Positions 1-5,317 of a stretch of DNA of 5,792 nucleotides are shown one piece after another. Position 1 is the stretch's first letter. Each line of letters opens with the position of its first letter. The DNA is from an uncultured Collinsella sp. (GTDB taxonomy: Bacteria > Actinomycetota > Coriobacteriia > Coriobacteriales > Coriobacteriaceae), in assembly GCA_900764415.1 (NCBI GenBank), contig CAAFOA010000389.1, positions 1 to 5,792 on the forward strand, written 5' to 3'. The notes below the pieces were generated by a model. The model was not told the DNA's origin. It ran no database searches and saw only the letters and a program-made list of their open reading frames with translations. The translations under genes were made by a program, and so were the position numbers.

Positions 1-4
1 ACCC

Positions 5-619
5 GTGGCGTGGCGCGCGGCCGTGCGGGCACATGGGCATGGACTGCGCGGGCGTACAGGGGCTGCGAGCGATGGTGCTGCAGCGGAGCTTGCGCTTGCC
101 GTGGGCGACCGGGCGCCCTGGTCGCCGGCGCTCGACGGACTGGTGCTTCATGTGCCCGCCGGTGGACGCACCTGTGTGATGGGCGCTTCGGGCGTGGGCA
201 AGTCGACGTTGCTTGCGCTGGTGGCGGGGGAGTGCGCACCGTGCTCCATGGTGTTTCAGGACGTGCGCCTGGTCGAGGACGCCTCTGCTTTGGATAACGT
301 GCTGGTGTGCGCCGATGCACGCGTGAATGCCTCGAGTGCCGCTGCCTTGTTGCGCCTGCTGGTACCGGGGATCGATGTGCATGCCCGCGTGGCCGAGCTC
401 TCGGGCGGGCAGCGCCGTCGCGTCGAGATTGCCCGAGCCCTGCTGTGTCCGGGCGGCGCAGTGATTCTAGACGAGCCCTTTACCGGTCTAGACATCGCTG
501 CGCGCGACGCATGCACCGAGGTCGTGCTCGACTTGCTCGACGGCCGTATGCTGTTGCTTGCCACGCACGATTCCGCTGACGCTCGGGCCCTCAATATCTC
601 GGACATCATCACGCTCTAA
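5..619 (+). CDS. ABC transporter ATP-binding protein (compact; 5' end uncertain)
   Basis: This is the cytoplasmic ATPase subunit of an ABC transporter, and it energises a membrane permease that is not in this window. All nucleotide-binding motifs are visible, numbered from the GTG at 5: Walker A GASGVGKST (60-68), Q-loop VFQD (Q85), signature LSGGQ (132-136), Walker B AVILDEP with D156 and the catalytic E157, D-loop GLD (161-163) and H-loop H188. The stretch ALDGLVLHVPAGG before Walker A resembles TauB/SsuB-type importers, but the substrate cannot be read. Only about 20 residues lie between the Walker A lysine and the Q-loop glutamine, against nearly 40 in TauB-like proteins, so a beta-hairpin segment seems to be missing. 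The reading frame stays open to the left window edge, and residues 1-30 do not look like ABC sequence. The true start could lie upstream, at GTG 23, or at GTG 101. No terminator is evident after the stop. Confidence 0.85.
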   Translation: MAWRAAVRAHGHGLRGRTGAASDGAAAELALAVGDRAPWSPALDGLVLHVPAGGRTCVMGASGVGKSTLLALVAGECAPCSMVFQDVRLVEDASALDNVLVCADARVNASSAAALLRLLVPGIDVHARVAELSGGQRRRVEIARALLCPGGAVILDEPFTGLDIAARDACTEVVLDLLDGRMLLLATHDSADARALNISDIITL

Positions 620-692
620 AGACTTACTCAGCAACAAATTGATCCGTTTTTTCTCCGTCCCCATGGGGTCGGGTATGGTATTCTATCTGTGG

Positions 693-721
693 GGTATTAC
701 TTAGGAATACCAAGTAATACC
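693..721. promoter_or_regulatory. Perfect 10-bp palindrome, candidate operator of the antitoxin gene
   Basis: GGTATTACTT (693-702) and AAGTAATACC (712-721) are exact reverse complements separated by 9 bases. The spacer carries GAATACC (705-711), the exact reverse complement of GGTATTC at 677-683, so the half-site occurs in several orientations within 45 bases. The stretch is AT-rich inside GC-rich DNA and lies about 115 bases before the RelB/DinJ gene. Antitoxins of that family usually bind palindromes in their own promoter, so autoregulation is the natural inference. TATTAC (695-700) or TATTCT (679-684) could be -10 boxes, but I find no convincing -35 partner. Confidence 0.45.
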
Positions 722-742
722 AACGCCGTAGAACAAGCTCCA

Positions 743-799
743 GATGCGGGCCAATCGGGTTGCCTTCACAGCCCGTCGCCCAGCCGCGTGGCCCGCATC
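743..799 (+). repeat. Long-range 11-bp inverted repeat in the antitoxin leader
   Basis: GATGCGGGCCA (743-753) and TGGCCCGCATC (789-799) are perfect reverse complements enclosing 35 bases. Inside, CGGG (756-759) can pair with CCCG (772-775), giving a nested small hairpin. The element ends about 20 bases before the ribosome binding site of the RelB/DinJ gene. If transcription begins near the palindrome at 693-721, this would be a structured 5' leader. No T-tract follows, so it is not a terminator. I do not recognise a known riboswitch or RNA family. Confidence 0.4.
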
Positions 800-834
800 C
801 ATCCGCACCACCGTCGTTTCAAAAAGGAAGCGCC

Positions 835-1038
835 ATGGCAGAACACATGACCCCGGTTGTCGCGAAGGTCTTGCCCGAGGAAAAGGCGGCCTTCGCGGCG
901 GCAACCCAGCTCGTGGGCACTACGCCGTCCAACGCCATCCGCATGTTTATCGCCGCCTTCAATCGCTGCGGCACCTTTCCGTTCGACATTTCGCCCAACG
1001 GGGCCTTTGGCGCTGCGCCCGATTCTCATCAACAATGA
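835..1038 (+). CDS. RelB/DinJ-family antitoxin, no adjacent toxin
   Basis: This 67-residue protein has the layout of RelB/DinJ antitoxins: an N-terminal beta-strand (VVAKVLPEEK, 8-17), then an amphipathic helix, the conserved turn and helix GTTPSNAIRMFIAAF (28-42), and the typical tail GTFPFDI (46-52). In this family the N-terminal ribbon-helix-helix part dimerises and binds DNA, while the C-terminal part neutralises a RelE/YafQ-type mRNA endonuclease. The ATG at 835 was chosen because AAAAAGGAAG (821-830) gives a ribosome binding site and the family's first strand begins just after it. An upstream TTG at 760 would add a proline-rich, unrelated extension. The next gene is a membrane protease rather than a toxin, and the toxin-binding tail after PFDI is short (ISPNGAFGAAPDSHQQ). 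It may be an orphan antitoxin, a remnant of a pair, or a regulator. The family call is fairly secure; the role is not. Confidence 0.75.
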   Translation: MAEHMTPVVAKVLPEEKAAFAAATQLVGTTPSNAIRMFIAAFNRCGTFPFDISPNGAFGAAPDSHQQ

Positions 1039-1046
1039 CTGTCCCA

Positions 1047-1109
1047 AACTGCCGGCACTTGGGGACGTTCCTTTTCTGCCGGCAGTTAAGGAACGTCCCT
1101 AAGTGCCGG
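1047..1109. repeat. Snap-back inverted repeat between antitoxin and CPBP genes
   Basis: The arms 1052-1073 and 1088-1109 are complementary over 22 bases; the only exception is a G opposite a T (1061/1100), which still pairs in RNA as G-U. The 14-base loop contains a perfect palindrome, CTGCCGGCAG (1076-1085). In addition, AACTGCCGGCA (1047-1057) is the exact reverse complement of TGCCGGCAGTT (1077-1087), so a second 11-bp hairpin competes with the long one. The element starts within 10 bases of the antitoxin stop and ends 5 bases before the Shine-Dalgarno of the next gene. There is no T-tract, so a plain intrinsic terminator is unlikely. It resembles a dispersed REP- or MITE-like intergenic element; that identity is inferred. 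Confidence 0.7.
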
Positions 1110-1114
1110 GTTTT

Positions 1115-1121
1115 GAGGAGG
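1115..1121 (+). promoter_or_regulatory. Strong ribosome binding site of the CPBP protease
   Basis: GAGGAGG lies 5 bases before ATG 1127 and settles the start. It begins 5 bases after the end of the snap-back repeat arm, so folding of that repeat could influence ribosome access. Confidence 0.75.
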
Positions 1122-1126
1122 TTGGC

Positions 1127-2038
1127 ATGCTCAATGCGATGATTTGGGCGCTTGCCTGTTTTGGTGTTGTTGCTGCCGATATTGCCCTGAGCATGGTTCT
1201 GTTTTCAGTTCTCGATGCCGTGCCGGTGCTGACGGGCTATCCGATCGACAATCTCGATATCCAATGGTTCCAGGCCGTCGCGCAGACGGCGTCGTTTTTG
1301 ATGGCGCTGCTGTGGTGGCGCTATCTGTGGCCCCGCTCCTTCATGGCGCGCCGGCAAGGCGAACGCCCACTCGGCGGGGGAGCAGGCGCGGCATGGAAGC
1401 GCATTGTCTGTATTGTTGTGATCGGCCTATCCATGCAGGTGGTCATTAGCTACCTATGCGACGGCGTACTGTCGCTGCTGCCCGAGGCCGCGGCAGACTA
1501 TAGCGAGCTCGTCGAGGAGACGGGCATGGGCGATACCAGCCTTCTTGCTGTCTTGACCACAGTGCTCGGCGCTCCGTTTTGCGAAGAGCTCCTGGTGCGC
1601 GGCATCATCTTTGAGTTTTCGCTGCGTGCGTTTAATCCACAGTGCCGTCCGCTCTGGAAGCGCCGGCGCCGCGCGAACGCGCAAGACGGCGCCATGGTGC
1701 CCTGGGCGGCCCCAAGCACGTGGGGTATCGCCGCGGCAATCGTGCTGCAGGCGGCCATCTTTGGCTTTATGCATATGAACTGGGTGCAGGGCTGCTATGC
1801 GGGCGCTGCCGCCCTCATTTTTGGTTGGGTGCTCGTGACGACCGGAAAGCTCCGCTACACGATCTTGCTGCACTTTGCCTTTAATGCCGGGTCGTATCTC
1901 ATGACGTTGCTCTGGTTTGTGAACACGCCGTTCGGCGTGGCGGTCACGGTTGCCATCGCCGGCTTTGTGCTGGTAGAGGCAATGCGCTCGCTGCACCACA
2001 CGTGTGGGATGGACGCAGCGAGCGCACCGCTGCCCTAG
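1127..2038 (+). CDS. CPBP-family intramembrane metalloprotease (Abi/CAAX type)
   Basis: This 303-residue multi-pass membrane protein belongs to the CPBP (CaaX protease and bacteriocin-processing) family, relatives of Rce1 that cleave peptides within or near the membrane. The three family motifs are present: EELLVR (E153, E154, R158), FGFMH (F212, H216) and HFAFN (H249, N253), which supply the general base and metal ligands. Hydrophobic segments lie roughly at 4-30, 51-68, 91-110, 137-151, 199-216, 222-240, 244-264 and 268-286. A basic, arginine-rich loop (174-183) follows the EExxxR helix. ATG 1127 is preferred because GAGGAGG (1115-1121) sits 5 bases upstream; a GTG at 1103 lies inside the repeat arm and lacks a site. 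Bacterial members are linked to bacteriocin immunity, peptide maturation or anchoring of other proteins; no substrate is suggested here. Its stop overlaps that of the convergent ygiQ-like gene. The family is confident, the physiological role unknown. Confidence 0.9.
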   Translation: MLNAMIWALACFGVVAADIALSMVLFSVLDAVPVLTGYPIDNLDIQWFQAVAQTASFLMALLWWRYLWPRSFMARRQGERPLGGGAGAAWKRIVCIVVIGLSMQVVISYLCDGVLSLLPEAAADYSELVEETGMGDTSLLAVLTTVLGAPFCEELLVRGIIFEFSLRAFNPQCRPLWKRRRRANAQDGAMVPWAAPSTWGIAAAIVLQAAIFGFMHMNWVQGCYAGAAALIFGWVLVTTGKLRYTILLHFAFNAGSYLMTLLWFVNTPFGVAVTVAIAGFVLVEAMRSLHHTCGMDAASAPLP

Positions 2039-4182
2039 TTGCGACGCCCGCCTCCGTTGGCGCCCTGACGCCCCTGTGCCGCGCGATTGCGACCGGCAGT
2101 GTTCTGCGCGCGGGACATACCGCCGTGACCCTTGCTGCCCTTAGGCCCCTTGCCAGCACCGCTAGCACCGCCGTGTGCCTTGCCGCCCTTCTTGCCGGTG
2201 CCATGCCCGCCGCCGGCAGACGTCTCGCCCGGGCGCGGCGGCACGGGACGGATCAGGCAATGCTTGGTGTAGCCGATCAGGTCGCGACGGCCAGCCTTTT
2301 CCAGCGCCTCGCGTACCAGCTTGTAGTTCTCGGGTTTGCGATACTGGATGAGCGCGCGTTGCATGGCCTTCTCGTGCGGGTCGCGCGCCACATAGATCGG
2401 TTTCATGGTGCGCGGGTCCACGCCGGTGTAGTACATGCACGTCGACATGGTGGACGGTGTGGGGTAGAAGTCCTGCACCTGCTCGGGCATGTAGCCCATG
2501 TCGCGCACGGCTTCGGCAAGGTCCACGGCTTCCTTCATGGTTGAACCGGGGTGGCTCGAGATCAGATACGGCACCACGTACTGCTTGAGTCCGTATTCGC
2601 GGTTAAGGCGCTCAAATTTGCGGCAGAACGCATCGTAGACGGCGCGGCTCGGCTTGCCCATCACACTCAGCACCGCGTCGCTCACGTGCTCGGGTGCCAC
2701 GCGCAGCTGGCCCGAGACATGGTGCTCCAGCAGCTCGCGCAAAAACTCGTCCGAGGCATCGGCCATGGTGTAGTCAAAGCGGATGCCGCTGCGCACGAAG
2801 ACCTTCTTGACGCCCGGCAGCTGGCGCAGGTCGCGCAACAGCTGCGTGTAGCCGCTCTCGTCGACCACCATGTTCTTGCACACGCTCGGCCACAGGCAGC
2901 GCTTGTTCTTGCACACGCCGTGCTTGAGCTGTTTGTCGCAGGCCGGACGGCTAAAGTTTGCCGTCGGTCCGCCCACGTCGTTGATGTAGCCCTTAAACTC
3001 GGGATCGCGCGTGAGCAGCTCGGCCTCGCGCATGATCGAGTCGTGGCTGCGCATCTGCAACACGCGGCCCTGGTGGAAGGTGAGGGCGCAAAACGAGCAC
3101 TCGCCAAAACAGCCGCGGTTAGAGCTGATCGAAAACTTGATCTCGGCAAAGGCCGGCACGCCGCCCGCGGCATCGTAGTCGGGATGCCAATCGCGTGCGT
3201 AGGGGAGCTCGGCCACCTCGTCCATCTCATCGGTCGTCAACGTCGCCGATGGCGGGTTCTGCACCACATAGATGCTGTTGGGGTAGGGCTCTACCAGGCG
3301 ATGTCCGGTGATGGGGTCCATATTCTGCTGCTGCACGTTAAAGCTGCGGGCGTAGTTGAGCTTGTCGGCGGCAAGGTCGTCCCAGCTGGGCAGCAGGTCG
3401 TAGTCGTAGACCTCGTCGAGCGAGCTGGTGCGGTAGACGGTGCCATTGATATAGGTGATCTGATCGACGGGCAGCCCCGCGTCGAGCGCGTCGGCGATCT
3501 CGACGATCGCGTGCTCGCCCATGCCGTAGATGAGGATGTCGGCGCCCGAGTCGAGCAGTACCGAGCGTTTAAGCTTGTCCTGCCAGTAGTCGTAGTGGGC
3601 CAGACGGCGCAGGCTCGCCTCGATGCCGCCGATGATGATGGGGGCGTCCTTGAACGTCTGGCGGATGAGGTTACCGTAGACCGTGACGGCTCGGTTGGGA
3701 CGGTGCCCCTCCTCGCCACCGGGGGTATAGGCGTCGGTGTGGCGGCGGTGCTTGGTCACCGAATAGTGGTTGACCATGGAGTCCATGTTACCGGCACTGA
3801 CGAGAAAGCCCAGGCGCGGCTCGCCGAGCACGCTGATGCTGGCGGGATCGGTCCAGTCGGGCTGGCAGATGATGCCCACCTTGTAGCCGTGCGCGTCGAG
3901 TACGCGGCTGATAATGGCCATGCCAAAGCTGGGGTGGTCTACGTAGGCGTCGCCGCAGATGTAGACAAAGTCGCACTGGTCCCAGCCGCGCGCATCCATG
4001 TCGGCACGACTGACGGGGAGGAATTTATCGCGGCCCGGACGCCAGGGACGGGCGGGCGTCGCTTGGGAATGCTTGGCGCGGGTGACCGTGGCCTGCGCCT
4101 TGCCGCCGCGCTTTTGCTGCTGGCCCTGTTTGCCCTGCTGTCCGCGTTGGCTGTTCTGAGCGTGCTGAGGCTTTTTTGCCAC
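2035..4182 (-). CDS. ygiQ: YgiQ-family (UPF0313) radical SAM protein
   Basis: This 715-residue cytoplasmic protein is predicted to hold a [4Fe-4S] cluster and to generate a 5'-deoxyadenosyl radical from SAM; the reaction of the YgiQ family is not established. The UPF0313 N-terminal domain (about 50-340) contains IIIGGIEASLRRLAHYDYW (182-200) and DILIYGMGE (215-223). The radical SAM motif CFGECSFC gives C358, C362 and C365. A second cysteine group (C415, C424, C429, C435) follows, as in other YgiQ proteins, and the C-terminal part includes RVAPEHVSD (494-502) and YPTPSTMSTCMYYTG (573-587). Length is close to the usual 700-740. The GTG at 4182 was chosen because GGGAGGG (4186-4192) stands just upstream on this strand and the code begins VAKKPQ. 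An in-frame ATG at 4353 would add 57 unrelated residues spanning the promoter palindrome. Low-complexity tails flank the enzyme: Q/G/K-rich at 2-36 and G/K/S-rich at about 649-715. Confidence 0.93.
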   Translation of the reverse strand: MAKKPQHAQNSQRGQQGKQGQQQKRGGKAQATVTRAKHSQATPARPWRPGRDKFLPVSRADMDARGWDQCDFVYICGDAYVDHPSFGMAIISRVLDAHGYKVGIICQPDWTDPASISVLGEPRLGFLVSAGNMDSMVNHYSVTKHRRHTDAYTPGGEEGHRPNRAVTVYGNLIRQTFKDAPIIIGGIEASLRRLAHYDYWQDKLKRSVLLDSGADILIYGMGEHAIVEIADALDAGLPVDQITYINGTVYRTSSLDEVYDYDLLPSWDDLAADKLNYARSFNVQQQNMDPITGHRLVEPYPNSIYVVQNPPSATLTTDEMDEVAELPYARDWHPDYDAAGGVPAFAEIKFSISSNRGCFGECSFCALTFHQGRVLQMRSHDSIMREAELLTRDPEFKGYINDVGGPTANFSRPACDKQLKHGVCKNKRCLWPSVCKNMVVDESGYTQLLRDLRQLPGVKKVFVRSGIRFDYTMADASDEFLRELLEHHVSGQLRVAPEHVSDAVLSVMGKPSRAVYDAFCRKFERLNREYGLKQYVVPYLISSHPGSTMKEAVDLAEAVRDMGYMPEQVQDFYPTPSTMSTCMYYTGVDPRTMKPIYVARDPHEKAMQRALIQYRKPENYKLVREALEKAGRRDLIGYTKHCLIRPVPPRPGETSAGGGHGTGKKGGKAHGGASGAGKGPKGSKGHGGMSRAQNTAGRNRAAQGRQGANGGGRRN

Positions 4183-4185
4183 GAT

Positions 4186-4192
4186 CCCTCCC
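4186..4192 (-). promoter_or_regulatory. Ribosome binding site fixing the GTG start of the YgiQ gene
   Basis: On the minus strand GGGAGGG is followed by ATC and then GTG (4182-4180). The core GGAGG is 4 bases from the start. No ATG nearby has a comparable site, so the GTG start is favoured. Confidence 0.75.
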
Positions 4193-4213
4193 GGTGTCTG
4201 TATGCTGCACGTA

Positions 4214-4219
4214 ATTGTA
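4214..4219 (-). promoter_or_regulatory. Putative -10 box of the YgiQ gene
   Basis: On the minus strand the hexamer TACAAT differs from TATAAT at one position and lies about 32 bases upstream of the GTG start, which would give a leader of roughly 25 bases. The -35 position (about 4237-4242) reads AGCCCC, a poor match, and falls in the loop of the palindrome at 4221-4253. A weak, activator-dependent or regulated promoter is plausible; this is inferred. Confidence 0.35.
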
Positions 4220-4220
4220 A

Positions 4221-4253
4221 CCAGTCTTTTTGGGACGGGGCTAAAAAGACTGG
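4221..4253. repeat. Perfect 11-bp inverted repeat in the ygiQ/yoaK-like divergent region
   Basis: CCAGTCTTTTT (4221-4231) and AAAAAGACTGG (4243-4253) are exact reverse complements around an 11-base GC-rich centre. The element lies between divergent genes, directly upstream of the TACAAT box of the ygiQ-like gene, where an operator would be expected. No T-tract follows either arm outside the stem, so it is not a typical terminator. The rest of the 253-base region (4254-4420) shows no gene and no promoter that I can support for the rightward gene. Confidence 0.5.
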
Positions 4254-4418
4254 GGGAGTACATGAGCTGGCGGATTGGCGCGTCGATGCGCGTGTCGTTT
4301 GTTTCCAGACTGTGTATCTGCGCGTTGGAGAACCCGTCTCGCGCGCACGCCATGTTGTCAATGGGTTACAGTATGAACGGCGGCTATGTTTCCGCCAACG
4401 CACGAGAGAGTCGTCAAC

Positions 4419-4425
4419 AAGGAGG
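4419..4425 (+). promoter_or_regulatory. Ribosome binding site of the DUF1275 gene
   Basis: AAGGAGG stands 10 bases before ATG 4436. The spacing is slightly long, but this is the only strong site near the point where family-like sequence begins, and it argues against the upstream in-frame starts. Confidence 0.7.
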
Positions 4426-4435
4426 ACGCACGACG

Positions 4436-5152
4436 ATGCAGCGTGCCAAACAGATATCGGAGTCTATTGAGCTGGGCATCATCTTGGCGCTCGCCGGTGG
4501 CTTTATGGACGTGTATTCGTACATTGGGCGCGACCATGTTTTCGCCAACGCGCAGACGGGCAACATCCTGCTCGTGGGTGTAAGCATCTCGGAGGGCAAC
4601 TGGCAGCTGGCGGGACGCTATTTCTTCCCCGTGGTGTCGTTTGCCGTGGGCATTATGCTTGCCGACCTGGTGCACGAGCGGTTTGGCAGCGTGATCCACT
4701 GGCGTCAGGTGACGGTGTTCTTTGAAGCCGTCATCTTGCTGGGCGTGAGCTTTATCCCCGGTGGCGGTTACAACCTGCTCGCCAACTGCCTTACCTCGTT
4801 TGCCTGCGGCATGCAGGTCGAGAGCTTCCGCAAGATCCACGGTCACGGCATCGCTACGACTATGTGCATCGGCAACTTGCGCAACGCGCTGCAAAACGTG
4901 GACGATTACATCATCACCCACAGGCGCGGCTTTTTGGAAAACGGCCTGCTGTACTTTGGCGTGATCTTTACCTTTGTGTTTGGCGCCGTGTTGGGCAACT
5001 GGTGTATTGAGCGCATGAGCCTGCACGCCATCGTCGTGGCGAGCTTGCTGCTGTTTGTCGCGTTTGCCATCATGTTCATCGACCGCGAGCGCGACTTGCG
5101 CTTACGCTGGAAGGTTGCGGCCGAGGCTTGGAAAGAGGGCTGCCGAAAGTAA
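4436..5152 (+). CDS. YoaK/DUF1275-family membrane protein
   Basis: This 238-residue integral membrane protein belongs to the DUF1275 (YoaK) family, which is common in bacteria and has no settled function; a small-molecule transport role is often suspected. The family hallmark occurs at the N-terminus: LALAGGFMDVYSYI followed by RDHVFANAQTGNILLVGV (18-49), with the conserved TGN at 41-43. A second TGN-like stretch, TTMCIGNLRNAL, occurs at 141-152, in keeping with an internal two-part layout. Hydrophobic segments lie near 11-30, 64-80, 92-107, 112-127, 171-190 and 196-215, and the C-terminus is short, charged and likely cytoplasmic. ATG 4436 follows AAGGAGG; the same frame is open back to 4202, but that stretch crosses the regulatory palindrome and has no family character. 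The gene is divergent from the ygiQ-like gene and is closed by a strong terminator, so it is probably monocistronic. Confidence 0.9.
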   Translation: MQRAKQISESIELGIILALAGGFMDVYSYIGRDHVFANAQTGNILLVGVSISEGNWQLAGRYFFPVVSFAVGIMLADLVHERFGSVIHWRQVTVFFEAVILLGVSFIPGGGYNLLANCLTSFACGMQVESFRKIHGHGIATTMCIGNLRNALQNVDDYIITHRRGFLENGLLYFGVIFTFVFGAVLGNWCIERMSLHAIVVASLLLFVAFAIMFIDRERDLRLRWKVAAEAWKEGCRK

Positions 5153-5157
5153 CCGAA

Positions 5158-5194
5158 TGCGGCAAAGGGGCTGTCCCTTTGCCGCAATATTTTT
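5158..5194 (+). terminator. Rho-independent terminator after the DUF1275 gene
   Basis: TGCGGCAAAGGG (5158-5169) pairs perfectly with CCCTTTGCCGCA (5175-5186) around a 5-base loop, and the stem is followed closely by TATTTTT ending at 5194. It starts 6 bases after the stop codon. The GGG-GCTGT-CCC top resembles the GTCCC repeat parts at 1041-1066. Confidence 0.9.
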
Positions 5195-5202
5195 CATCAT
5201 CT

Positions 5203-5218
5203 GTTGAAACGCTTTAAC
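5203..5218. promoter_or_regulatory. LacI/cre-like operator candidate 1 upstream of fucO
   Basis: GTTGAAACGCTTTAAC is an imperfect palindrome centred on CG, with 6 of 8 pairs symmetric. It has the AAnCGnTT core typical of LacI-family operators and matches the catabolite-responsive cre consensus at 11 of 14 positions. It lies just after the terminator and upstream of the likely fucO promoter. The binding regulator is not in the window. Confidence 0.45.
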
Positions 5219-5246
5219 ACTTTTGACGTTCTCACGCGTTTTTTGT

Positions 5247-5275
5247 TTCAAAAGCGTTAGGATGGGACTTATAGC
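5247..5275 (+). promoter_or_regulatory. Putative fucO promoter with overlapping operator candidate 2
   Basis: TTCAAA (5247-5252) and TATAGC (5270-5275), 17 bases apart, are each 4 of 6 matches to the consensus boxes. The 8-mer AAAGCGTT (5251-5258) is the exact reverse complement of AACGCTTT (5208-5215) in the first operator candidate, and its surroundings match cre at 11 of 14 positions. A regulator bound here would cover the -35/-10 spacer. The promoter boxes are weak, so this is tentative. Confidence 0.35.
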
Positions 5276-5298
5276 GCGGGGCGTAATGGGTGCCCCGC
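5276..5298 (+). other. GC hairpin in the fucO 5' leader
   Basis: GCGGGGC (5276-5282) and GCCCCGC (5292-5298) form a perfect 7-bp stem with a 9-base loop. It ends 7 bases before the GGGAGG ribosome binding site and would stand at or near the 5' end of the message if the promoter at 5247-5275 is right. There is no T-tract. It may stabilise the mRNA or play a regulatory part. Confidence 0.45.
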
Positions 5299-5317
5299 AC
5301 ACGATGGGAGGCTATCA

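Noticed and set aside
659..668. Palindrome CCCCATGGGG as a possible terminator of the ABC gene
   Set aside because: The T-run (647-652) lies upstream of it rather than downstream, and the stem has no loop, so it is not an intrinsic terminator on the + strand.
760..834. N-terminal extension of the antitoxin from a TTG at 760
   Set aside because: The added residues are proline-rich and unlike RelB/DinJ, while the ATG at 835 has its own ribosome binding site.
2002..2544. Open frame of 180 codons on the + strand
   Set aside because: It lies antisense to the C-terminal part of the YgiQ gene and overlaps the end of the CPBP gene; the protein is low-complexity with no recognisable motif.
2551..4470. 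Long open frame on the + strand opposite the YgiQ gene (639 codons)
   Set aside because: It is antisense to a clearly recognised radical SAM protein in GC-rich DNA. Its translation is A/V/H/D-rich without domains, and it runs through the promoter palindrome.
4358..5026. Open frame of 222 codons on the - strand opposite the DUF1275 gene
   Set aside because: This is a shadow of a well-supported membrane protein, with no family motif and no ribosome binding site that I can see.
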